The position numbers were made by a program, and so were the translations under genes. A stretch of DNA of 64,000 nucleotides from Tragulus kanchil (Eukaryota > Chordata > Mammalia > Artiodactyla > Tragulidae): contig JAIOJX010000004.1 in the NCBI GenBank assembly GCA_022376925.1, positions 129,357,123-129,421,122 on the forward strand, written 5' to 3'. This document shows positions 34,601 through 47,081 of this stretch, piece after piece. The notes beneath the pieces are model-generated. The model saw only the letters and a program-made list of their open reading frames with translations, was not told the DNA's origin and made no database searches. How positions within the stretch are numbered: position 1 is the first letter of the stretch; the number at the start of each line of letters is the position of its first letter.

Positions 34601-36127
34601 AACAAATGATGAGGAAATCCTTAACACATTTCATCAAAACACATAAGATTAAAAAATGGGGATAGGATGGCAGGGGACTTCCTGTGGTTCCCCTTCTAAT
34701 AAGGTCAACAGGAAAAACAATACAAGAAATACTACTGCAAAAGAACATCAAAGACGTTGAAAAAGATTATTCAAAAGAGGGTAATTCAATTCAACAAACA
34801 CTTGGAGGTGGCCAACAACAACGAAAATAAGTTGCACAGACTAGATGTATCCTTTTCTTGGTGGTACACCAAGTCTTTTCATCCCACCCAATAATCATAA
34901 TACCAAAGGATACAACTGTGTAACACAATTGCATTACGACACAGGCTTACACAGCATATTTCTCCTTCAATGCTTAACTGTCTTCATTTTGCCTGAGGGA
35001 GTGGATTGTCTACTAGAGCTGGAATCCAGTCATACATATTAATGACGCTCTTTTGACCTTTACATATAATTTTACACATATTTCAGGAACAGGCCATAAT
35101 CCCTCAGTCCAGCAACTTATTTATGAGTAGTTTTTGAAGCTGTTACCACTGGCTTCTCCTTTTGGCTTTTCCTGAGAGTTAGAAATCCCTGCTGAACATG
35201 AGCTAGTCCTTTCTTTCTCTTTGTATCTAAAACAATCACTAAACTCCATAAACCGGATCTTAACAGTCCTGAGCCTTTTCTTTTCCCATTGTAGAGGACA
35301 TTTTTTGGGGAAACCTCCACACTGTCCTGATAGTGGATACAACAGTTTACACTGACACCAAGAGTGCACAAGGGTTCTCTTTTCTCCACATCTTTGTCAG
35401 CATTTTTCATCTCCTGTCTTTTCTGATAACAGACCTCCTAACAGATGTGAGGTGATACTGCACTGGGGTTTTGATTTACATTTTCCTGGTGATTCGTGAG
35501 TTGTGTACCTTTCACTGTACCTGTCCAACTGCCTCCTTTTATGTGTTCCTATCATAGGTGTTCTTATCCTTTTATAAGTTAATTTGATAGTTATTTGTCA
35601 GTATCTTCCCAGACTGTAAGCTCACAAAAGCCCTTGGCACAGTGCCTGTGCATATCTTAAGAACTCAGAAACTATTTCTGCTATGGCTAAACAAATGATG
35701 AGGAAATCCTTAACACATTTCATCAAAACACATAAGATTAAAAAATGGGGATAGGATGGCAGGGGACTTCCTGTGGTTCCCCTTCTAATAAGGTCAACAG
35801 GAAAAACAATACAAGAAATACTACTGCAAAAGAACATCAAAGACGTTGAAAAAGATTATTCAAAAGAGGGTAATTCAATTCAACAAACACTTGGAGGTGG
35901 CCAACAACAACGAAAATAAGTTGCTTTTGTCTTTGATTCACTAATATTTCAGAAATATCATTCAAGATGATTTTCTAAAAAAGCACCAAATGAGCAAAAA
36001 GCAAGCTGACGTCTGAAGCTTTCTTCCCTGCAAAGAAACATGTTCTAAGACCAATCACCGTACATAAGTTAAGACCCTGCAGCATAATAAACTACCCCAA
36101 ATTCAAGAGTTTAAAACAGAGCCTAAA

Positions 36128-37391
36128 AGATCAACTCAAAATGGATTAAAGACCTAAATGTAAGACCAGAAACCATCAAACTCTTAGAGGAGAATATAGG
36201 CAAAACACTCAAGGACATCAATCAAAGCAAGATCTTCTCTGACCCACCTACTAGAATAGCAGAACTAAAAAGACAAATGAATATGTGGGACCTAATGAAA
36301 CTTAAAAGCTTTTGTACAGCAAAAGAAATCACAAAAAAGCTGGACAGCCCACAGAATGGGAGAAAATCATAGCAAAATTAAACAATAGACAAAGAATTAA
36401 TCTCTAAAATCTACAAGCAATTCAGACAACTCAGCACCGGAAAAACGAACAACCCAATCAAAAAATGGGAAAAGGACCTAAACAGACACCTCTCCAACGA
36501 CGACATACAGATGGCCTAACAGCACATGAAACGATGCTCAACTTCACTTATAATTAGAGAAATGCAAATCAAAACTACAATGAGATATCACCTCACACCC
36601 GTCAGAATGGCCATCATCAAGAAATCTACAGACAATACATGCTGGAGAGAGTGCGGAGAAAAGGGAACACTCCTGCATTGTTGGTGGAAATGTAAATTGG
36701 TACAGCCCCTATGGAAGACAGTCTGGAGATTTCTTAAAAAACTAAAAATAGAAGCAACCTATGACCCAGCAATCCCACTATTACGCTTATACCCTGATGA
36801 AATCAAATCTGAAAGAAGCACCTGTACCCCAATGTTCATTGCAGCTCTCCATACAATAGCTAGAACATGGAAGCAACCTAGATGCCCATTGATGAACGAG
36901 TGGATACAAAAGCTCTGGTACATATATACAATGGAATACTACACAGCTGTAAAGAGAAATGCAGAAGACTCAGCCCTAATGAGGTGGCTGGATCTAGAAC
37001 GTATCATCAAAAGTGAAGTCAGTCAGAAAGAGAAGGACAAATACAGTATATTAACACATATATATGGAATCTAGTAAGATGGTGATGATGGCACACGCAG
37101 TGAAGTGACGGAAAGACAGACATGGACAGTGGACATATGGACATTGTGGGGAAGGAACAGAGGGTGGGAGGCATAAAGGAAGTAGCATGAAGGTCTGTAC
37201 TATCATAAGTGAAGAAAATAGCTCTAGTCATTGCTCTGTGAGAAAAGGGGATCCTTCAGGGGTGCTGTGTGATGGTTGGGAGGGGTGGGAAGGGGGAGAT
37301 ATACATGTGACTTATCTGGGAACATACATATCTGTAAACAACAAAACTCTGTAAAAGTTAAAAGCAAAATAAAGGTTTAAAAAAAAAAAAA
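36128..37391 (+). mobile_element. 5'-truncated L1 LINE, sense, same subfamily as the antisense L1
   Basis: ORF2 3' region, a 3'UTR and an A tail (37379-37391). The 3'UTR (for example 'gacatatggacattgtgggg', 'gggagatatacatgtgactt') is the reverse complement of the L1 3' end at 27547, so both copies belong to one subfamily. Short target duplication: 'aaaacagagccta' before and 'aaaaagagccta' after. It is 5'-truncated within ORF2, and the host locus reads continuously across it. Confidence 0.9.
36526..37074 (+). pseudogene. L1 ORF2 C-terminal fragment
   Basis: A 182-codon open stretch ends at the usual ORF2 stop with IYGI. Conserved blocks are [19 protein letters not shown] near residue 19, [40 protein letters not shown] and [20 protein letters not shown]. 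Upstream of residue 1 the frame is broken (36340-36520), so it is a dead C-terminal remnant. It is more complete at its 3' end than the fragment at 27835. Confidence 0.9.
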
Positions 37392-38185
37392 GAGCCTATT
37401 TCTTGCTCTTAGATCCACAGGTCAGTCTGCAATTCCATCTTGACTGTGCTCTCTTACGATTTTGTTTTTGTCTGATAAATTAGCTAAGACTGGCTTATCT
37501 AGAATGGCCTCCCTCACACATCAATGTGGTTGGCTGGCTGGCTCCAGGAAGGAGTAAAGATCGATGGAGACACATCCTACAGGCCAGGCTAAGCTAATTC
37601 TCTTAACATCTAGTCAGGGTTCCATGGGCAGAAATGCACAAGATCTCTTGAGGCTAAGCTTCATGACTGATATACCATCACCTCTGCTACATGCATTAGC
37701 CAAAGCAAGTTACACCACCAGTCTAGATTCAAGAAGTAAAAGAAACTCTAACTCTACAGTATTACATGGTGAGAAGATGACTGAGTGACTGAACAAGAAC
37801 AGAAGATACAGAGAGAGAAAAATCAAGGTCAGTTTTTGCAATCAATCTCTCATATACTATTTGGTCCTATATATGTATCTACCTATGATTGTACAGGTCA
37901 GGATATGATACTCATAATGATGACTTTGATTTAGCAAGGAATTAAATAGCCCTTAGCATATTATAGGCAGAGAAGTATATTGTAAAAAGCCTTTCATATT
38001 CAGAATGAAGGTTAAAAGGTTTACCCTAGATAACTCACTTATTGTGGTGTCATTCCCCATGGATTCCAAAGAATAGTGTTTTTACCTCAGTGCAGTTTGT
38101 TCACTGTAAATGCTATTGACAGACATAAAGTAACAGGACAGGCCACTGTAACACCGGTGAAAGGATTCAATTAAAATAAATAAGG
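37392..38185. other. Unannotated single-copy stretch
   Basis: The first ~60 bases continue an old repeat into which the L1 inserted ('ttgctcttagatccacaggt' downstream, 'actaccccaaattcaagagt' upstream). The rest shows nothing recognised. Confidence 0.4.
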
Positions 38186-38350
38186 GGAACTTCCCTGGTG
38201 GTCCAGTGGTTAAGACTCTGTGCTTCTAATGCAGGGGGCCCAGGTTTGATCCCCGGTCAGGGAACTAGATCCCAAATGCCACAACTAAGACCCAGTGCAG
38301 TCCAATAAGATAAATAAAGCAATAATTTAAAATAAATAAATAAATAAACA
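38186..38350 (+). mobile_element. CHR-type tRNA SINE monomer, sense
   Basis: 'cttccctggtggtccagtgg', 'aggtttgatccccggtcagg' and 'gaactagatcccaaatgcc' with an AAATA tail. An approximate target duplication (aaataaataagggg / aaataaacaaggg) is present. Confidence 0.88.
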
Positions 38351-38352
38351 AG

Positions 38353-38957
38353 GGCTAAGCCCAAGCCAGATCCTTTTAATAGAGAGAAAGCTATATACTT
38401 ATATAATTCAGGAAAAGGAATTCCTAAACACTTGCACACAGAGATAAAATTCTCTAAACACACTGATGAAATCATTCACTAGCCTCTTGTACCATAAGGA
38501 GTCAGGCAATAAGATTGGTAGGGATAAATGGGGAGTTCATATGACAAATTCACCTGAATCTTGAATGCTACCAGAAAGAAAATTTGATTAAAATGAACAG
38601 ATACTTTCTTATGTACAAACTGACGTTAGTATGGTATTCTTTCAGCAACCAAAAAAACTATGCTGGCCTTGAATAGGTAAACAGAAACCAGACCAAATTA
38701 CAGATAAGCTGGAAAGCATGCAGATCTCCAAATCCAAAGATATTACTGGGTGCACTTGATCCTTAGACTATGTGGCCTAGTTTTGCTGGATGACCCTCTA
38801 ATTTCTGAAAAGTGCTACAGGATCCTCCTGACAACGACCTCTCCTAACTCCAGCATGGGAACTCTTAGCATTTCCGATGCGGATTTTAGAGACAAAGATA
38901 GAACACTGAGACCTGCCAAGGCTGAAAAGGGTATCACTTTCAAAGTTAAAAAAAATC
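38353..38957. other. Unannotated single-copy stretch
   Basis: No repeat or exon signal was recognised. The 104-codon ORF at 38750-39064 runs into duplication 12 and has no supporting features. Confidence 0.4.
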
Positions 38958-41091
38958 CCCCCACCACTTTTTTTCTGATGACTACCCAATTACACAAGCC
39001 AGGCATGATAACCGGGAGCAGAGGAAGAAGGCTTCTACAGGCATGGACAAAACTGCTTGTTTAATAAACTCAGTGGAAATAAAGCACGAGGAGCAACAAT
39101 AAAATGCATCCTTTTGGGGCTGCACATGACATAGCTAGCTCAGCATGAAAAACATTTGTTGAATACAAAGCCAAAAACTTAGCATCTAATTATAATACTA
39201 GCATTTCTTTTGAGGGCCTATTTTATAATTTTTAAGTAATACAGATTTTCATTTTTAAAATTTTACATAAGACCATCAAGATAGTCATTCTTAAAATTCT
39301 GTAGGCAGAACAAAATTTTGTAAAGTGAAACCCATTCTTCCTCTGAGAGCTATTATAAAATCCAACATGTGTATCTATATATAAACATGCTCCTGAGACC
39401 ATGGATTTAGGTTATATTTTTGTGTACCACAATAAAAGTTGTAGCGTGATGTCCACTTTTATGATGTCCTCATTTTCCACCTGCCCAGCTGATCTACTAG
39501 GTTTCAAGCATCTCTTGTCACTATCCAACAGTGGCAATGTTTTAATCCTCTTATGTATTTGCAATTGAAAAATGATTTTTTGTATTTCTATTCAGAGGAA
39601 AAACTTAAAGCATGAATTAAAGAATGGAGTACTTGTTCAGCCTGTGGGTTCTTCTAGTATCTCAACTGTTTGTTGAAGGTATTTGCCATTGCTTATTACT
39701 ATGGAGACACAAAAAACAGCTACTATAGAAAAAAAAATCACAGTAAACTACTACTATTTGCTTTTGAAGACCTAAGTTCTGTCACTGCTTCCTAAGAAGA
39801 GTCAGAGAAGTCGTATAGTGATATTCCTACGACAGGTCCTTTTCTCAGAATGATTATATAATTAATTTCACAGCATCTTCTCACTCCATACCTATGTTGG
39901 AGTTTCATACAACAAAAGTTTTTGGGTGATTCCAACAGTTCTTAGCTGAACTAAGTCCCAGATGAACTATAAAGCAGATCTCTACACGAATAAAATTCTC
40001 ATTATACCTGCCAAAAAAAATTTAAGCACAAGCTCCCCCACCACTTTTTTTCTGATGACTACCCAATTACACAAGCCAGGCATGATAACCGGGAGCAGAG
40101 GAAGAAGGCTTCTACAGGCATGGACAAAACTGCTTGTTTAATAAACTCAGTGGAAATAAAGCACGAGGAGCAACAATAAAATGCATCCTTTTGGGGCTGC
40201 ACATGACATAGCTAGCTCAGCATGAAAAACATTTGTTGAATACAAAGCCAAAAACTTAGCATCTAATTATAATACTAGCATTTCTTTTGAGGGCCTATTT
40301 TATAATTTTTAAGTAATACAGATTTTCATTTTTAAAATTTTACATAAGACCATCAAGATAGTCATTCTTAAAATTCTGTAGGCAGAACAAAATTTTGTAA
40401 AGTGAAACCCATTCTTCCTCTGAGAGCTATTATAAAATCCAACATGTGTATCTATATATAAACATGCTCCTGAGACCATGGATTTAGATTATATTTTTGT
40501 GTACCACAATAAAAGTTGTAGCGTGATGTCCACTTTTATGATGTCCTCATTTTCCACCTGCCCAGCTGATCTACTAGGTTTCAAGCATCTCTTGTCACTA
40601 TCCAACAGTGGCAATGTTTTAATCCTCTTATGTATTTGCAATTGAAAAATGATTTTTTGTATTTCTATTCAGAGGAAAAACTTAAAGCATGAATTAAAGA
40701 ATGGAGTACTTGTTCAGCCTGTGGGTTCTTCTAGTATCTCAACTGTTTGTTGAAGGTATTTGCCATTGCTTATTACTATGGAGACACAAAAAACAGCTAC
40801 TATAGAAAAAAAAATCACAGTAAACTACTACTATTTGCTTTTGAAGACCTAAGTTCTGTCACTGCTTCCTAAGAAGAGTCAGAGAAGTCGTATAGTGATA
40901 TTCCTACAACAGGTCCTTTTCTCAGAATGATTATATAATTAATTTCACAGCATCTTCTCACTCCATACCTATGTTGGAGTTTCATACAACAAAAGTTTTT
41001 GGGTGATTCCAACAGTTCTTAGCTGAACTAAGTCCCAGATGAACTATAAAGCAGATCTCTACACGAATAAAATTCTCAGTATACCTGCCAA
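38958..41091. repeat. Tandem direct duplication 12 (probable assembly overlap)
   Basis: Copy A is 38958-40013, filler is about 40014-40034, and copy B is 40035-41091. Well inside the copies there are clean transitions (ggatttagGtt at 39403-39413 versus ggatttagAtt, and cctacGaca near 39830 versus cctacAaca), as expected of two alleles. No repeat family was recognised inside the unit. Confidence 0.92.
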
Positions 41092-43286
41092 CTTCAAAAA
41101 CTATTCCCTCTACCTCTATCAATCCATGATTTAAATAAGCCAAGTAAAACTAATGTTGTAATGATAGGCACGTATTTGTGATTATCAACTCACTGGTCAT
41201 TCATACAATAAAGAGCCTAAAGTCACATAGCTGGACCTCAAGAGCTTTGCATGAGTGAAGAAGCATGATCCGTAAAGAATGTCAATTGTTTGTGTTAAAA
41301 AAAAAAGGAATGCTTCTAAGAGTGAAAAAAATGCAAAGTTTATCTTAAACTATTTTAAACAGAAATTCTATTACAACTGTTATGTAAATACTTATTTGTA
41401 CTGTGAGAGAAAGGTATTCTTATCAAAGATAAATAAAATTGTGGTCATTTTATTTATTCCAATTGTGGGTTGAAGGAAACATTTATCTCACATTTGCAAA
41501 AATAAAAACAAAAAAGAGGTAGCAGACTCAGCAAAATTTTACTAAATAATGGTAGGCAGGGTTACTGCACTTAAAACATACAATGATGAACTACTGTTTA
41601 CAACATGAGAGAAGTAAAACCTTAGTAACGTATGCCTACGAATAGCTAATACACAGCTTAATTACACGAATTTCACTGAGATGGAAGATCAGTGGTATTA
41701 AACTATTATTTACTTAAATATCAATGCAACATTTTAGTTAAAAAGTAACAAAAAACAGATTAGCGGTTGTCACAGGCTGAGGGATGGGGAAAATGGGCAG
41801 TTAACTAGCAATGGTTGTAGGGTTTCATCTTGGAGCAATGAAAAATATTCAAAAATTAGAAAAATGGGGGATACTCTTCTGTCCCCCTCCAGTGCCTATG
41901 CTAAAGGCTTTTCCCTATCCCTTCTTTAATAAACTTTTCACTACATGACGCTCTGAGTGACCATCGCTGAGTCTTTTGACCTCAACGTGAATTCTTCTCC
42001 ATTGGAGATCAAGAATCCGACACCGTTCAAGGTAATCTACGGTCATCTATCACCTATCATCTGGGGGATCATCCGGGATCCTCAAAACAAGTCAATACCA
42101 GCTTTCAGCTCAACAGACATTGTGAGAATGCAGCCGCCAACTCCCCCAGATAACCCCGGGCCAACAGTTCTTAGCTGAACTATAAAAAGCAGATCTCTAC
42201 ACGAATAAAATTCTCAGTATACCTGCCAACTTCAAAAACTATTCCCTCTACCTCTATCAATCCATGATTTAAATAAGCCAAGTAAAACTAATGTTGTAAT
42301 GATAGGCACGTATTTGTGATTATCAACTCACTGGTCATTCATACAATAAAGAGCCTAAAGTCACATAGCTGGACCTCAAGAGCTTTGCATGAGTGAAGAA
42401 GCATGATCCGTAAAGAATGTCAATTGTTTGTGTTAAAAAAAAAAGGAATGCTTCTAAGAGTGAAAAAAATGCAAAGTTTATCTTAAACTATTTTAAACAG
42501 AAATTCTATTACAACTGTTATGTAAATACTTATTTGTACTGTGAGAGAAAGGTATTCTTATCAAAGATAAATAAAATTGTGGTCATTTTATTTATTCCAA
42601 TTGTGGGTTGAAGGAAACATTTATCTCACATTTGCAAAAATAAAAACAAAAAAGAGGTAGCAGACTCAGCAAAATTTTACTAAATAATGGTAGGCAGGGT
42701 TACTGCACTTAAAACATACAATGATGAACTACTGTTTACAACATGAGAGAAGTAAAACCTTAGTAACGTATGCCTACGAATAGCTAATACACAGCTTAAT
42801 TACACGAATTTCACTGAGATGGAAGATCAGTGGTATTAAACTATTATTTACTTAAATATCAATGCAACATTTTAGTTAAAAAGTAACAAAAAACAGATTA
42901 GCGGTTGTCACAGGCTGAGGGATGGGGAAAATGGGCAGTTAACTAGCAATGGTTGTAGGGTTTCATCTTGGAGCAATGAAAAATATTCAAAAATTAGAAA
43001 AATGGGGGATACTCTTCTGTCCCCCTCCAGTGCCTATGCTAAAGGCTTTTCCCTATCCCTTCTTTAATAAACTTTTCACTACATGACGCTCTGAGTGACC
43101 ATCGCTGAGTCTTTTGACCTCAACGTGAATTCTTCTCCATTGGAGATCAAGAATCCGACACCGTTCAAGGTAATCTACGGTCATCTATCACCTATCATCT
43201 GGGGGATCATCCGGGATCCTCAAAACAAGTCAATACCAGCTTTCAGCTTTTTTCAACAGACATTGTGAGAATGCAGCCGCCAACTC
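41009..43286. repeat. Tandem direct duplication 13 (probable assembly overlap)
   Basis: Copy A is 41009-42143, an ~17-base C-rich filler follows, and copy B is 42161-43286. Copy B lacks about 14 bases near its start ('agtcccagatgaac' region), and a T-run differs by 4-5 bases near its end. The unit includes the 5' part of the ERV-type retrocopy. Confidence 0.92.
41755..41867 (+). mobile_element. Old L1 3'UTR-like host sequence (left part)
   Basis: 'agattagcggttgtcacagg' then 'agggtttcatcttggagcaa' and 'tgaaaaatattcaaaaatta' is an old L1 3'-end signature. It is the host of the insertion that follows. Its right part resumes at 43476 ('ctgtacaactctgcaaatat'). The copy B left part is 42893-43005. 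Confidence 0.7.
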
Positions 43287-43458
43287 AGACAAGCCACTGC
43301 TAGATACATGGACCATGCCCCTCTTCAATTCAAGACTCCTCCTATGAGAAGACAGATTTCTCCACTTCAAGAAAGCCTTTCCATAATAATCGATTGTTTT
43401 GTTTTTGCTATTTGCTCCTTGTATCTACAATTACATGGTAAAATTTGTCTCCAAAAAA
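43006..43458 (+). mobile_element. L1-mobilised copy of an ERV-type transcript (R-U5-PBS-leader ... polyA)
   Basis: A 453-bp insertion sits in an old L1 3' end. It is flanked by the perfect 17-bp duplication AAAAATTAGAAAAATGG (42989-43005 and 43459-43475). It begins with GGGATACTCTTC and has AATAAA about 60 bases in (43066-43071). It continues through U5-like sequence and carries TGGGGGATCATCCGGGAT at 43200-43217, a close match to a tRNA-Pro primer-binding site. It ends in an A run. There is no U3 and no LTR end, and the start fits the cap site of a class I (gammaretrovirus-like) R region. The 3' 240 bases I do not recognise. A partial duplicate is at 41868-42143 (PBS at 42062-42079). No viral coding region is present. 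Confidence 0.72.
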
Positions 43459-43519
43459 AAAAATTAGAAAAATGGCTGTACAACTCTGCAAATATATATT
43501 AAAAACACATCTTTTCATA

Positions 43520-43877
43520 AAAGGCAAATAATGCTAAACATTTTTATTACCTATGTGACTTTCCACAAAACTATTATTTATTCCAGGGTAGTATACTGAG
43601 CATATTTAAATCTTCTATAAATAAACTTCTCTGCCTATTCTTTTCTAGGAAGTTATCTCCCTGAAGGGTTATTCTGATGCTCTAGATATCCATCAGCTTC
43701 TAAACAACTCTTCAAAACATAGAAATGACACTAAACATTGAAGATTTTGACATCCTGACAAATACCCTTTTTTTTTTAAGGGTTTAAATTCCAGTGGGCT
43801 ACAGAATATAAAGACACCTGTTTTCCTGGGAATTAACAGTTGTAAATACAGACAACATAAGTAATTTCACACATCAA
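43520..43877. other. Unannotated stretch
   Basis: AT-rich DNA with a T-run near 43768. No repeat or coding signal was recognised. Confidence 0.4.
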
Positions 43878-46205
43878 GCTGGTGTGTAATAAAATAAATC
43901 TACTCAGGGTTCTTCTTTCAACAAGATAACAGACTCTAACAGTGAATGATTACAGCTCATCTTGTTAAGATCAAAAGGGAATGACTTTTGCAGCAAAATA
44001 TGCTTACCAGCTAAGCTATTTCAACAGCTCAGTTACTAATGACACAAAAGCAGTCTTGCATGGAGCAGCAAAAAGAAGAAAGAAGAGATTCTCAAAAGAT
44101 CTGATTTGTTGAGGCTGTAAACTGCTTTGTAACTTTCATTTAGATGTTAGGCTTTCATGTATCCAGATGAGTATGTCAGAATTGTGCTGACAACACAATA
44201 AATTTTTCCTTAACTTGTAAGCTCTCTGCAGATATTTCAAATCTACCCAAACTTGACCGGCATTAACAGTTCCTTCTTGTTACTACCTTATAACATAATA
44301 TTGGAGCTAATTTGCCACAACTGGTGGCATATCAAGGAAGACCAAAATCTGTAAGATTACCTTATATGCTACCATATAAATGTTATTAAACAGTTCATTT
44401 GGAGGTGGTGTTATTTGCAAAAGGCTAAAACAGCTTATTTTGTATTTAAATTTTAACTACATGAGTAACTGCAAGTGTTTATGCATAAAAACACGAGCTG
44501 CACTTAATGTTGCCTTTGAAATAAAACAAGACACAATTAGAAAAATGTCATTGTCATTAGAAAAAATATTTTCTAAAACCGTTGACTCAAAAACAACTCC
44601 AATGGAAAAAAGGTCAAGAGTTACTAGTAAAAACTATAACTAGCAGTGTAAAAGATAACCTTATTTTTTTCATATCGTATATTTCAACATTAGCTCTCAT
44701 GCAGCCGTCATACCACTTGTAGCCTCACAATGTCACTGGAAGAAAGAAAAAGGAACTTGTTTCCCACCTCCAGTTAAGCTTCCTCCTGAGCTACCTACCA
44801 CGCCCACAGAATGGTTGATGAGGAAACTGAGTCTCAAAGCTATCCTGAGCAGGTTGCAAGTTTCAAACCCAAGTCTTCTGATTTTTTTCTAGACTGTCAT
44901 AATAAAGACCAAAGGAAATCGCCCACGTTCCAAAACAAAATTTAATTATGCATTTGGTGTTGTCTACTCATATGCTGACCCGGGACTGTAGGTGTATCTT
45001 GGGGCCAACAGTATACAGGGCATCCAGAGTGCTTGCCTAAACATCGCTGGTGTGTAATAAAATAAATCTACTCAGGGTTCTTCTTTCAACAAGATAACAG
45101 ACTCTAACAGTGAATGATTACAGCTCATCTTGTTAAGATCAAAAGGGAATGACTTTTGCAGCAAAATATGCTTACCAGCTAAGCTATTTCAACAGCTCAG
45201 TTACTAATGACACAAAAGCAGTCTTGCATGGAGCAGCAAAAAGAAGAAAGAAGAGATTCTCAAAAGATCTGATTTGTTGAGGCTGTAAACTGCTTTGTAA
45301 CTTTCATTTAGATGTTAGGCTTTCATGTATCCAGATGAGTATGTCAGAATTGTGCTGACAACACAATAAATTTTTCCTTAACTTGTAAGCTCTCTGCAGA
45401 TATTTCAAATCTACCCAAACTTGACCGGCATTAACAGTTCCTTCTTGTTACTACCTTATAACATAATATTGGAGCTAATTTGCCACAACTGGTGGCATAT
45501 CAAGGAAGACCAAAATCTGTAAGATTACCTTATATGCTACCATATAAATGTTATTAAACAGTTCATTTGGAGGTGGTGTTATTTGCAAAAGGCTAAAACA
45601 GCTTATTTTGTATTTAAATTTTAACTACATGAGTAACTGCAAGTGTTTATGCATAAAAACACGAGCTGCACTTAATGTTGCCTTTGAAATAAAACAAGAC
45701 ACAATTAGAAAAATGTCATTGTCATTAGAAAAAATATTTTCTAAAACCGTTGACTCAAAAACAACTCCAATGGAAAAAAGGTCAAGAGTTACTAGTAAAA
45801 ACTATAACTAGCAGTGTAAAAGATAACCTTATTTTTTTCATATCGTATATTTCAACATTAGCTCTCATGCAGCCGTCATACCACTTGTAGCCTCACAATG
45901 TCACTGGAAGAAAGAAAAAGGAACTTGTTTCCCACCTCCAGTTAAGCTTCCTCCTGAGCTACCTACCACGCCCACAGAATGGTTGATGAGGAAACTGAGT
46001 CTCAAAGCTATCCTGAGCAGGTTGCAAGTTTCAAACCCAAGTCTTCTGATTTTTTTCTAGACTGTCATAATAAAGACCAAAGGAAATCGCCCACGTTCCA
46101 AAACAAAATTTAATTATGCATTTGGTGTTGTCTACTCATATGCTGACCCCGGGACTGTAGGTGTATCTTGGGGGCCAACAGTATACAGGGCATCCAGAGT
46201 GCTTG
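43878..46205. repeat. Tandem direct duplication 14 (probable assembly overlap)
   Basis: Copy A is 43878-45035, a 10-base filler follows, and copy B is 45046-46205, with an offset of 1168. Differences near the end of copy A are single-base losses in C and G runs (gacccggg/gaccccggg, cttgggg/cttggggg). The 87-codon ORF is present twice unchanged but has no known motif or splice context. Confidence 0.92.
44818..44885 (+). mobile_element. MIR fragment, sense
   Basis: 'gatgaggaaactgagtctca' is MIR-like, followed by 'aagtttcaaacccaagtctt'. It is short but characteristic. The duplicate is at about 45986-46053. Confidence 0.7.
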
Positions 46206-46857
46206 TCGTACTCCATTTCCTTCAAATGTCTCTTTCTTCCTTGCCACTGTTTCCTTTCAGTCCTGATTCTCTTAATCCATGAGTCCTCCTTTCCATTTTC
46301 ACACTAACCCATTAAACAATTTTTATAGATGTAAATAGCAAAGGCACTTAATAACTTCAGATGCTATCTTTGTGTTAAATTGACAGAGAAAACTTCTCTA
46401 TTGGTTTTTTTTTACTAAAAAAGCAGTATGTCATAATATAAGCTACAGTAAAAAGAATTCTACCCACCAGAGGACTAAACTTTGCCAATACAATGAGACC
46501 TGCTCTACAAAAATAACCCTCATAATGACTGGCCTGTTGCCGAGACCCTCCTACAGCAGATCCTGTCCTTGTTGGGGACATAACAAGCTTTAGCACCATG
46601 CCAACATAGCAGCTGCCAACAATGAATTCTTCCTGATTCTAAAGAACTGTCACTCCATTTTCCTACCAAGGTAGCTAACCTTATCTTTTGTGACCATGTG
46701 TTTTGACTATGACCTATACAAACATTTTATACAATTTTGATTAAATACTTGTTTTGTTAGCACCGTGCATGCCACCCCTATGATATCAATTACTGAGAAA
46801 GACTATTTCTAAAAGTATTCAAAAACATATGGTCATCTTTATGACCAAAATAATCTT
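46206..46857. other. Unannotated single-copy stretch
   Basis: No element was recognised with confidence. The 74-codon minus ORF at 46375-46599 has no family motif. Confidence 0.4.
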
Positions 46858-47070
46858 GGGCTTCCCTGGTAGCTCAGTGGTAAAGAATCTGCCTGTCAGT
46901 GCAGAAGATGCAGATTTGATCCCTGGGTCAGGAAGATCCTCTGGAGAAGGAAATAGCAACCCACTCCAGTATTCTTGCCTGGAGAATTTCATGGACAAGA
47001 GGAACCTGGAGGGCTACAATCCATGGAGTAACAAAGAGTCAAACAGGACTTAGTGACTAAACAAAACAAC
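46858..47070 (+). mobile_element. Bov-tA type SINE, sense, with TSD
   Basis: It contains 'cttccctggtagctcagtgg', 'gatttgatccctgggtcagg', 'ctggagaaggaaatagcaac' and 'gtattcttgcctggagaatt'. The target duplication AAAATAATYTT is at 46847-46857 and 47071-47081. Confidence 0.92.
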
Positions 47071-47081
47071 AAAATAATTTT

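Larger units (their letters stand above)
33734..35924. repeat. Tandem direct duplication 11 (probable assembly overlap)
   Basis: Copy A is 33734-34834 and copy B is 34835-35924, with an offset of 1089 after the first 150 bases. Near its start, copy B lacks several short pieces present in copy A ('cagcagtccc' after 'tgtatc', one T in the T run, 'ac' in 'attacacgac'). The unit contains old L1 and L2 fragments. Confidence 0.92.

Noticed and set aside
44380..44643. 87-codon ORF conserved in two copies (also at 45548)
   Set aside because: Identity between copies reflects the artefactual duplication. There is no start context, motif or neighbouring exon.
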